Shown one piece after another: positions 52,743 to 59,783 of a DNA stretch of 64,000 nt. The notes below the pieces were generated by a model that saw only the letters and a list, made by a program, of their open reading frames with translations, did no database searches and was not told the origin of the DNA. Positions within the stretch are counted from its first letter, which is position 1, and every line of letters starts with the position of its first letter. Source of the stretch: JAIQFV01 sp041494885 (GTDB lineage: Bacteria; Acidobacteriota; Terriglobia; JAIQFV01); the NCBI GenBank assembly GCA_041494885.1, contig JBGQBO010000020.1, positions 31,826 through 95,825 of the forward strand. Reading direction: 5' to 3'. The position numbers were made by a program, and so were the translations under genes.

Positions 52743-53057
52743 TTAATTGACGGAACGATGAATGTTAGGCTCTTCGCTGAACCGCTCGAACGGAGGATCC
52801 CAATGCTTTTCTTCTCTCAAGCTCCATCGGTCCTTGTCCAGCCGTTCGCCGCCATCGGCCATCGTTAAACCGAGTTCGGGGACCATGTAGGAGTATTCGT
52901 CCACTTTTGTGGTCGCGCGCTTTTCCGCCCGGACACGCTGGACGATCTCCTGAAAAAGTGACTTCCCTAAGAACAGAATGCAGATGCCCGTGACGACACC
53001 CAACGCAATGTTCGTCACGGTGAGCCAAAACGTTTTTGGATCGCCGAATTCAAACAC
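52743..53057 (-). CDS. Small single-pass membrane protein, first gene of the Qrc operon
   Basis: The protein has 104 residues. One membrane segment (about 13-32, TNIALGVVTGICILFLG) is followed by a basic amphipathic stretch (FQEIVQRVRAEKRATTK) and an acidic/polar tail. It is preceded by a GGAGG-type site (AAAAGGAGGCACACC). No family was recognised. The size and position suggest an accessory subunit or assembly factor of the following complex (inference). It lies 58 bp before the Cys4/GcvH-like gene. Confidence 0.65.
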   Translation of the reverse strand: MFEFGDPKTFWLTVTNIALGVVTGICILFLGKSLFQEIVQRVRAEKRATTKVDEYSYMVPELGLTMADGGERLDKDRWSLREEKHWDPPFERFSEEPNIHRSVN

Positions 53058-53496
53058 GGTGTGCCTCCTTTTGTTTTTTTATGAAGTCTTCCTCGCGCCA
53101 CACTGATGAGGAAGTCCTGCAAGAATGAAATATGCACATCGGATTCCGAATATGCAGAATCGAACAAAATTAATTCTATCTAGCTGATTATTATATTGTT
53201 ATTTAATTAAATGGATGGAGGTATGCCCTATCGATTTGTAAGCGCCATGTTGGGTTTTCCAACACACCTGTCTTGATTCCCTACACGCCTCCTGCATCCT
53301 TATTCTTAGGTGGCTTCATTCTCGGGTGGCGTTTGAAGCAAGACAAATGCGCAACAAAGCCCTCGGTCCCTGCTTCGACTCCCGAAGGCGGATCAGGGTC
53401 ATTGATTCCTGCCGACCCAGTCGTGGTCACCTGCTCATCTCGAATCTCCAGTCTCAGAACCAACGCCCCTTTGCACCCTCCCGGCGTTAGCCTCTA

Positions 53497-53690
53497 CCCT
53501 TTGAAGTTTGAGGTTTGGATTTTTAGCTTTGGACTTTGTATTTTTAGTTTTGGCCTTTGGTTTTTGGACTTTGCACTTTGGACTTTGGACCTTGGACTTT
53601 GGACCTTGAACCTTGGACCTCTCTTCCCTGCGCCCATTTCTTCCTGGCACCTGGCACCCGACACCCGACACCCGACACCTGACACCTCGA
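53497..53690 (+). repeat. Composite 7-bp-period repeat module E
   Basis: A GGACTTT-type heptamer tract (to about 53620) is followed by a short pyrimidine linker and a CACCCGA/CACCTGA heptamer tract (53646-53690). It has the same tract order as 56848-56974 and 58321-58557, all in one orientation. Confidence 0.7.
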
Positions 53691-53844
53691 AGGTCCCGCT
53701 CTTGGGGACCGAAGACCCCGTGCTCTGGGCGGGGCGACACCTATAATAAAATTCTTTGCATGTCCCCGAACGACCGCCCTATAATTCTCGACAGGAAACG
53801 ATTAACCGAGGCCCAATTCATTTCGTAATCATATTTTCATCGTC

Positions 53845-53933
53845 TATCTGTGAACTCTGTGAAATCCGCGAACTCTGCGACTCTGTGAAATCCGCGAACT
53901 CTGCGACTCTGTGAAATCTGCGAAATCTGCGGA
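53845..53933 (+). repeat. CTCTGTGAAATCCGCGAA tandem repeat
   Basis: A perfect 26-bp unit occurs twice in tandem (53855-53880 and 53881-53906, each starting CTCTGTGAAATCC), with a partial third copy. Sub-units of 8-9 bp are visible. It is related to the arms of the 45534-45734 element. No gene is supported in 53058-53950. Confidence 0.75.
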
Positions 53934-53950
53934 CCAAACTGGAGGATGTC

Positions 53951-56578
53951 ATGGAAATCCTGGGGCAAGAACGCTATCATCTGAATACTGCGCGCTGCCG
54001 ATCGACCCTGTTCCTTATCGCCATTCTCTTCGCCGCATTGGGCGCCACCTCATCGAGGACCTCCGGCAGCTGTTCCGCCCCCACTTTATTCACGGGTCCG
54101 ATCTTTTCCTCCGGCGGACTGACTCCGCGTTTCATTGCTCTCGGGGACTTTAACGCCGACGGCAAAGCTGACCTCGCGATCGTCAACGAACAATCCTCCA
54201 CCGTGACGATCTTCTTGGGAAACGGGAACGGAAACTTCCAACTTTTTGAAAGTCTTGTGGTGGGTTTGGGCCCGCGGTCCATGGCGGTCGGCGACATAGA
54301 TGGCGACGGCAAACTTGACCTTGTGGTGGCCAACCGGGTCTCCAACACCGTGTCGGTCATGCTGGGCAATGGCGACGGCACGTTTCGTCCCCGCGTGGAT
54401 TTCGCAACGGTGGGACATCCGGCATTCATCGTGTTGGGCGACTTCAACGGCGATGGCAAGATCGACCTCGCCATGGCCACCGAAGATGACCAAAACGCCA
54501 CCATCATGCTGGGCAATGGCGATGGGACCTTTCGAGGCCCCGTGGGATTCAGTGCGGGATTCACCCCTCAGGGCCTGGCGGTGGGCGACTTCAACGTCGA
54601 CGGCAAAGCCGACCTGGCTGTAGCCAATCAGGCTTCGAGCACCGTATCCATCCTGCTGGGCAACGGGGACGGCACTTTCAAGACTGCCGTTGACCAGAGG
54701 GCCGGCGGAGGGGTCGAATATGTGACGGTGGCTGATCTCAACGGAGATGGCCATGCGGACCTGGTCGTGGCGAACCGGTCAACCGGCAACATCTCTGTCC
54801 TGCTGGGCAGGGGGGACGGCACATTCCAGACCCACGTTGAATTTCCCTCCGGGGGCGTCTCCCCCCATTTCATCATGGTGGCTGACTTCAACGGCGACGG
54901 CATACTCGACCTCGCGGTGGCCAACGAAGACTCCGATTCCGTCTCGGTCTTGCTGGGCAACGGGAACGGCACTTTTCAGCCCGCGGTCCCCTTCCCGGCC
55001 GGTTCCAGCCCACAGGGCATTGTCGCGTCTGGATTCACCACCGACGGCAAGCCCGATCTGATGGTCATCAACAAATCTTCCAACGCCGCCACCCTGTTGT
55101 TCAACAACTGCACCTCTCCCACCAATGCGGTGAATCTACCGGTTTTTGCGGGGGGCGCGAGCACCACTTCCACCCTGGGAAGCGCGGGATCGGTGCAGGC
55201 CGGCGATGCCTTGGTCAATCTCAATTCGGGCACCGCCCCCTTTGGGACGGCCGTGTTTAGCGTCACCCAGAATGAAGTGGTCGTCGCAGAAGCGGGAGTG
55301 CCCGCGTCTCCGCCCACCACCGGCGCCCGGATCTTCATTGACCTTCAGACCGGGGCCAGCCCCAAGTCCGGCCGGGTGGAAGCAGCGGCGATCACCATCA
55401 ACACCGGCTTTGCGATCGTCAACCGGGGCGGCGCGACTGCAAATGCCACCTTCACCTTGCGCGAGATCAGCGGACAGCCCACAGCCATCGGACATGCCCT
55501 CCTGCCAGCCGGCGCGCACATTGCCAAGTTCATCAACCAGCTCCTCGACATCGCCCCCGATTTTGTGTTGCCGCCAACGCTGCTCACGGGCCACCAGTTT
55601 GCGACGCTCGAAATACGCAGCGACCAACTCCTCTCCGTCCTGGCGTTGCGTTTGACCACGAACCAGCGCGGCGAAACCCTCATCACGAGCACCCCCATCG
55701 CCGATCTGACCAAGCCGCCATCGACCGACCCCGTGTTCTTTCCGCAGTTCGTCGACGGGGGCGGCTACCAGACCGACTTCTACCTGCTCAACACCTCCAG
55801 CGTCGTTGCCAATGGGACCATCAAGGTGTTGGGGAATGACGGCTTCCCCCTGATCACCGGCCTGGTGAATGGACAGGCGGGCTCCACGTTCCCCTACTCC
55901 ATTCCCCCAGGGGGATTCTTTATCTTCCAGACGACCGGGGCGGTGCAGAATATCAATACGGGTTCGGTGCAAATTGTCCGGAACGGCAACTTCACGCCCG
56001 TGGCGGCCGGGGTGTTCAAGTTCACACGGGGCAATGTCCTGGTGACCGAGTCGGGCATCGCTGCCACCCTCCCGACCACCCATGCCCGCATCTTCGTCGA
56101 TACCTCGACCACTGAACTGGGCCACCACAACACGGGATTGGCCATTGCGAATCCGGCGCCTTTTGCCGCCCTCAATTTGACCATCACCGCTTTTCAGTCC
56201 GACGGATTAACTCCCGCAGCCCTGGCCCCCAGCTTTCCCTCGCTCGTGGGCGGCGGACACACGGCCGCGTTTGCGGGCGAGTTGATTCCCAGTCTGCCCG
56301 GCGGCTTCATCGGTGTATTGGACATGACCTCGGACTCGCCGTTTGTAGCCCTGACGCTTCGCTCCCTCGACAATTCCCGCGGAGATCAACTCTTGACCAC
56401 CTTCCCGGTGGCGGACTTCAACCAGCCCGCCCCATTCCCGATCGTCTTTCCGCAAATCGCCGACGGGGGAGGATTCCAAACCCAGTTCATCCTGTTGGGC
56501 GCCGGCGCCAGCGCCAATACCACTTTATCTTTCTTTGCCGATAACGGCTCGCCCCTGGCAGCGACCAAGAAACCCTAG
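53951..56578 (+). CDS. Secreted FG-GAP/VCBS repeat protein with beta-rich C-terminal domains
   Basis: The protein has 875 residues, GGAGGATG before the ATG, and an N-terminal signal/anchor (about 18-35). Seven FG-GAP-type repeats of about 54-58 residues span roughly 55-390, each with a calcium-loop core such as GDFNADGKADLAIVN and a LGNGDGTF end. The last ~480 residues contain beta-sandwich-like units with conserved FFPQFVDGGG/VFPQIADGGG blocks, like the protein at 26402. Such proteins are extracellular and may bind surfaces or polysaccharides. A fragment of its 3' end is repeated downstream. Confidence 0.85.
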   Translation: MEILGQERYHLNTARCRSTLFLIAILFAALGATSSRTSGSCSAPTLFTGPIFSSGGLTPRFIALGDFNADGKADLAIVNEQSSTVTIFLGNGNGNFQLFESLVVGLGPRSMAVGDIDGDGKLDLVVANRVSNTVSVMLGNGDGTFRPRVDFATVGHPAFIVLGDFNGDGKIDLAMATEDDQNATIMLGNGDGTFRGPVGFSAGFTPQGLAVGDFNVDGKADLAVANQASSTVSILLGNGDGTFKTAVDQRAGGGVEYVTVADLNGDGHADLVVANRSTGNISVLLGRGDGTFQTHVEFPSGGVSPHFIMVADFNGDGILDLAVANEDSDSVSVLLGNGNGTFQPAVPFPAGSSPQGIVASGFTTDGKPDLMVINKSSNAATLLFNNCTSPTNAVNLPVFAGGASTTSTLGSAGSVQAGDALVNLNSGTAPFGTAVFSVTQNEVVVAEAGVPASPPTTGARIFIDLQTGASPKSGRVEAAAITINTGFAIVNRGGATANATFTLREISGQPTAIGHALLPAGAHIAKFINQLLDIAPDFVLPPTLLTGHQFATLEIRSDQLLSVLALRLTTNQRGETLITSTPIADLTKPPSTDPVFFPQFVDGGGYQTDFYLLNTSSVVANGTIKVLGNDGFPLITGLVNGQAGSTFPYSIPPGGFFIFQTTGAVQNINTGSVQIVRNGNFTPVAAGVFKFTRGNVLVTESGIAATLPTTHARIFVDTSTTELGHHNTGLAIANPAPFAALNLTITAFQSDGLTPAALAPSFPSLVGGGHTAAFAGELIPSLPGGFIGVLDMTSDSPFVALTLRSLDNSRGDQLLTTFPVADFNQPAPFPIVFPQIADGGGFQTQFILLGAGASANTTLSFFADNGSPLAATKKP

Positions 56579-56793
56579 GGGATTCTTGAGTTCCCAATTG
56601 CAGTTGTCCGATTTTCGATCGAGGGATTTCTCGCCTTGAGGCATCCCGAACTCCCGGAACTTGTTTACCCCGGGTTCCGAAGTTGAAGCCTTGTTCATGG
56701 CCTTGTGCTCGCACTGGGTTTCCCATCGTTGCTGCGCTTCAACTCCCCCAGATAACGATCCCCCATCTCAAATTTGAAATTTCAGATTTGGCC

Positions 56794-56825
56794 TTCTTTG
56801 CCGATTTTGGCTCGCCCCTGGCAGC
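56794..56825 (+). repeat. Duplicated 3' fragment of the FG-GAP gene
   Basis: TTCTTTGCCGAT...GGCTCGCCCCTGGCAGC here matches 56531-56562 inside the FG-GAP gene, except for three bases. It is a remnant of a paralogue or a local duplication. Confidence 0.7.
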
Positions 56826-56847
56826 CGACACATTCGCTCTGGCGTAA

Positions 56848-56974
56848 TGAAAGTTTTTGGACTTTGGACTTTGGACCTTGAGCTTTGGACTTTGAACATT
56901 GAACTTTGAACTTTGAACCGCTTTTCCCTATTACCTCCTCCCCTGACACCTGACACCCGACACCCGGCACCTTC
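56848..56974 (+). repeat. Composite 7-bp-period repeat module F
   Basis: GGACTTT/GAACTTT heptamers, then AACCGCTTTTCCCTATTACC, then CTGACAC/CCGACAC heptamers. It lies between the FG-GAP gene and the ATPase promoter. Confidence 0.7.
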
Positions 56975-56984
56975 TTTTCATAAC

Positions 56985-57009
56985 ACAACATTGCGTCACA
57001 CATTGTTGT
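56985..57009. promoter_or_regulatory. Possible operator of the ATPase gene
   Basis: ACAACATTG (56985-56993) and CATTGTTGT (57001-57009) are inverted with one mismatch and cover the -35 box and spacer. Confidence 0.45.
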
Positions 57010-57019
57010 ATGATATAAT
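56991..57019 (+). promoter_or_regulatory. Sigma-70 promoter of the ATPase gene
   Basis: TTGCGT (56991-56996), a 17-bp spacer and TATAAT (57014-57019). Transcription would begin at about 57026, next to the ATG at 57027, so the mRNA should be leaderless. Confidence 0.7.
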
Positions 57020-57026
57020 GGACTCC

Positions 57027-58235
57027 ATGGACAACCCCTTCCAATTTGGTCGCGAGCTGGGAGCCGACGAGCTGGTCGACCGGGACGCAGAGATTGCCGA
57101 CGTCATCCGCGCCCTTCGAAAGGGCGAAAAGCTCTTCCTGATTGGTCCCCGGCGTTATGGGAAGACCTCGATTTTGAAAGCCGCAGGCGATCGTGCGGCT
57201 CAGCAGGGAACCATGGTCTTGCGCTACAACGCCGAGGGATACCCGACCCTCGACCTCCTGGTAAGTGCCCTCATCGCCGATGTGGCCAAGAGCCAGCCGG
57301 GGGGAATCGAGCGGGTGGGAGAGCGAATCAAGAAGTTTTTCTCTCGACTTCGTCCCGAATTGACTTTCAGTGTCACGGAATCGTCCTGGAAGGTCGCCCT
57401 GGGCGCCGCGGTCTCAGAGACGGGCGCGGCCCGCATGGGTCTGCTGATTGAAGCCCTGGCCGCGCTTGAGAAAATGGCGGCGGATCTGGCCCCGAAGCGG
57501 CGCACGGGCCTTGTGCTCGACGAATTTCAAAAGATCATCGAGTTGGGCGGCGAGTCAGCCGAAGGACAGATTCGGGCCGCCATCCAGCAACACCGGCATG
57601 TCGGCTACGTGTTTGCCGGCTCCAAGACGAGGATGTTGACCGACATGACCGCCGAGGCCTCGCGCCCGTTCTACCGGCTGGGTTCAGTGCGATTCCTTGG
57701 CCCGGTCCCGCGCGCCGAGTTTGCGACCTTTCTCAAGACCCGGTTTTCACGGGGAGGCTTTCGGATTGAGGAGTCCGCCGCCGGTCGCAAGGACAGTGAT
57801 CCGGTGGCCCTCATCCTGGATCTGGCGGAAGAGGTTCCTTACAACGTCCAGTCGCTGGCCCATGCCTGCTGGGAGCAATTAACCGGCGCCCCGGCGCCGC
57901 GCAGTGGCAAACGGACTCTCGATGCCGTCCTGGTGCATAGCTCGCTGGAGCGGGTCGTGCGGCAATATGATCCCTTCTACACCCAGCTTTGGAATCAGCT
58001 CACGTCCATCCAGCAGAGGATGCTGATTGCGGTCATGCAGGAGGGTGGCGTCAATCTGCAATCGATGAAGATGGTGCGCACGGTGGGCAAGGGCGCCTCC
58101 ACGTTGCGCCGCTCCCTCGATGCCTTGCTCGCCCGCGACATCCTGCGGGAAGAAGAATCCCATGCAAGCCTGCGCTTCCGTTTTGAAGACCCGTTTTTTG
58201 CCGCCTGGATCAGACACTTTGCTCCCCACCTTTGA
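57027..58235 (+). CDS. STAND-type ATPase (archaeal ATPase/AAA family) with winged-helix C-terminus
   Basis: The protein has 402 residues from the ATG at 57027 (MDNPFQFG); an ATG at 57018 lies inside the -10 box. The Walker A motif is G40-PRRYGKTS, and the Walker B region is LVLDEFQKI. The C-terminus (MLIAVMQEGG...LRRSLDALLARDIL) is a winged helix, followed by FRFEDPFFAAWIRHF, typical of the ATPase_2 group. These ATPases are often carried by mobile or defence-type regions, but their functions are poorly known. Direct copies of the composite repeat flank the gene on both sides. Confidence 0.82.
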   Translation: MDNPFQFGRELGADELVDRDAEIADVIRALRKGEKLFLIGPRRYGKTSILKAAGDRAAQQGTMVLRYNAEGYPTLDLLVSALIADVAKSQPGGIERVGERIKKFFSRLRPELTFSVTESSWKVALGAAVSETGAARMGLLIEALAALEKMAADLAPKRRTGLVLDEFQKIIELGGESAEGQIRAAIQQHRHVGYVFAGSKTRMLTDMTAEASRPFYRLGSVRFLGPVPRAEFATFLKTRFSRGGFRIEESAAGRKDSDPVALILDLAEEVPYNVQSLAHACWEQLTGAPAPRSGKRTLDAVLVHSSLERVVRQYDPFYTQLWNQLTSIQQRMLIAVMQEGGVNLQSMKMVRTVGKGASTLRRSLDALLARDILREEESHASLRFRFEDPFFAAWIRHFAPHL

Positions 58236-58320
58236 ATGGGAAGCGTTCACGGGCCGTTGCCCCAATCCAATCGCCGGGTCATTCCGCCCAGGCTGATAGC
58301 ACACGCGTCCAACCTTATTG

Positions 58321-58557
58321 AATTCCAAACCTTGACCCCCCATCTTTGACTCTGGACAATGAACCTTGGCCTTTGGGTTTTGAACCTTGGACCTGGGACT
58401 TTGGACTTTGAACTTTGGACCTTGGATCTTGGACCTGGGACTTTGGACTTGAAACTGCTTTTCCCTATCCCCTATTACCCATAACCATCTCCCCTGACAC
58501 CTGGCACCCGACACCTGACACCTGTTTTCCCTATTACCTATTTCCTAACTCCCATTT
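58321..58557 (+). repeat. Composite 7-bp-period repeat module G
   Basis: GGACTTT/GAACCTT heptamers (58340-58450), then AACTGCTTTTCCCTATCCCCTATTACCC, then CACCTGG/CACCCGA/CACCTGA heptamers, then a second CCTATTA tract. It has the same order as modules E and F. Confidence 0.7.
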
Positions 58558-58575
58558 CTGTCTTACATTTAAAAG

Positions 58576-58604
58576 TTGCATTACTTTATTTATAATATTA
58601 GAAT
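58576..58604 (+). promoter_or_regulatory. Promoter of the AbrB/PIN operon
   Basis: TTGCAT (58576-58581), a 17-bp spacer and TAGAAT (58599-58604). The palindrome ATATT-AG-AATAT (58595-58606) covers the -10 box and may be the antitoxin's operator. Confidence 0.6.
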
Positions 58605-58624
58605 ATCCAAGAACGGAGGATATC

Positions 58625-58900
58625 ATGCAAACCGCTTACATCACCTCAAAGGGTCAGTTGGTGGTCCCGGCGAAGCTTCGCCGCAAGTACAACATCAAGC
58701 CGGGCACTCGGATTAACTTCATTGAAGAGGAAGGGGGGAGGATCGTGATGCAGCCGATCACCCCGGAGACCCTCCGTTCCCTGCGAGGGATCTTGAAACT
58801 GAAGGGAGGTGAGAAGTCGGCCACCCGCCAGTTGCTGGAGGATCGTGCCGGGGATCGTCGCCGGGAGGAGGCGCGCCTTGCAAAACATCGTCCTCGATAG
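58625..58900 (+). CDS. AbrB-family (SpoVT/AbrB) antitoxin
   Basis: The protein has 91 residues with GGAGGATATC upstream. The swapped-hairpin AbrB domain occupies residues 1-46: TSKGQLVVPAKLRRKYNIKPGTRINF and GRIVMQPI. The C-terminal tail (about 50-91) is the likely toxin-binding part. It represses its own operon by binding the -10 region (inferred from the palindrome there). It overlaps the toxin gene by 23 bp. Confidence 0.9.
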   Translation: MQTAYITSKGQLVVPAKLRRKYNIKPGTRINFIEEEGGRIVMQPITPETLRSLRGILKLKGGEKSATRQLLEDRAGDRRREEARLAKHRPR

Positions 58901-59285
58901 CTTTGCGGTGCTGGCCTTCCTGTTTGATGAGCCGGCGGCCGAACCGGTGGAACTGCTGTTGAGCAAGGCGGAGCAACGGGGAGATCCGGTCCTGATCGGC
59001 GCCATCAACTGGGCAGAAGTGCTTTATCGGGTGTCCCGGATGCAGGGAGAGACCGGGTTGGCGGCGGCGCGGCAGTTTGCACAAACCGTGGCCCTCGACA
59101 TTGTGCCGGCCGACGGCGCCCAAGCGGAAATCGCGGCCGAATTCAAAGTGGCCCACCGGATGTCGTTGGGCGATTGCTTTGCCGCAGCCCTTGCCAAAAT
59201 AAAGAAGGGGGATTTGGTGACCGGCGACCCCGATTTCAAACCGGTAAGAGACCGGATCAAAATATCGTGGTTGAAATCCTATTGA
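58878..59285 (+). CDS. PIN-domain toxin (VapC-like ribonuclease)
   Basis: The protein has 135 residues. The start is a TTG at 58878 with AGGAGG six bases upstream, giving the normal N-terminus (M/L)QNIVLDSFAVLAFLFDEP. Acidic PIN residues are seen in VLDS (Asp), NWAEVLYR (Glu), LGDCFAAALA (Asp) and LVTGDPDF (Asp). VapC toxins are magnesium-dependent RNases that cut tRNA or rRNA and are held inactive by the antitoxin encoded just upstream. Confidence 0.92.
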   Translation: MQNIVLDSFAVLAFLFDEPAAEPVELLLSKAEQRGDPVLIGAINWAEVLYRVSRMQGETGLAAARQFAQTVALDIVPADGAQAEIAAEFKVAHRMSLGDCFAAALAKIKKGDLVTGDPDFKPVRDRIKISWLKSY

Positions 59286-59308
59286 CGGTGTCTTTCCGCC
59301 CTCGGACT

Positions 59309-59587
59309 GCGGTCCGCCCGGCGGACCGCTTTCCACGATCCAGAAATCCTGCGCCCCACAGATTTTTTACCCCGATTCATCGGGGTTGACCTCATCCCAG
59401 GGTCGGCCGTTAACGACCGACCCATTCCTCACCAACCCCGGTGAACCGGGGTACGACTTCCAGCTCGCTTGCCCCCGCCGCTGAAGCGGCGGGCTGTATT
59501 AAGACAAGTCCCCTCAAAGGGGACTGTCATTCTCCGGCCATGACTCTCTGTCTTCCGCGCGTTCTTAGAGCGGCTCTGGAGAGCCGC
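59309..59587. repeat. Array of seven hairpins
   Basis: Perfect or near-perfect stem-loops lie at 59309-59329, 59369-59386, 59400-59423, 59435-59452, 59474-59493, 59507-59525 and 59570-59587. Two have the loop TGAA (ACCCCGG-TGAA-CCGGGGT and CCCGCCGC-TGAA-GCGGCGGG). No gene is supported in 59286-59783. Confidence 0.75.
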
Positions 59588-59783
59588 ACTCCAAAGCTCT
59601 TCAGAAATCTTTCCGAAACCACAGCCCTGGCAATCGCGTCCATAGAGCACGCGCCGTCCAGTTTGCCGGCCAGGTGGGTGATCTGCCGTTTCCGTGTATA
59701 ATTCACGAACCAGAAATCTCAACGAACCGAGGCGGTCCGCAGACCTGGTCAAGTTTGCTTGAAAGGAGCTTGAGGCACCTTCG

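Noticed and set aside
53058..53300. Sigma-54 (-24/-12) promoter before the Qrc operon
   Set aside because: No sequence close to TGGCAC-N5-TTGCA was found on the minus strand, so a link to the NtrC regulator is not claimed.
53845..53933. CRISPR-like repeats
   Set aside because: The units are directly adjacent tandem copies without unique spacers, and no cas gene is nearby.
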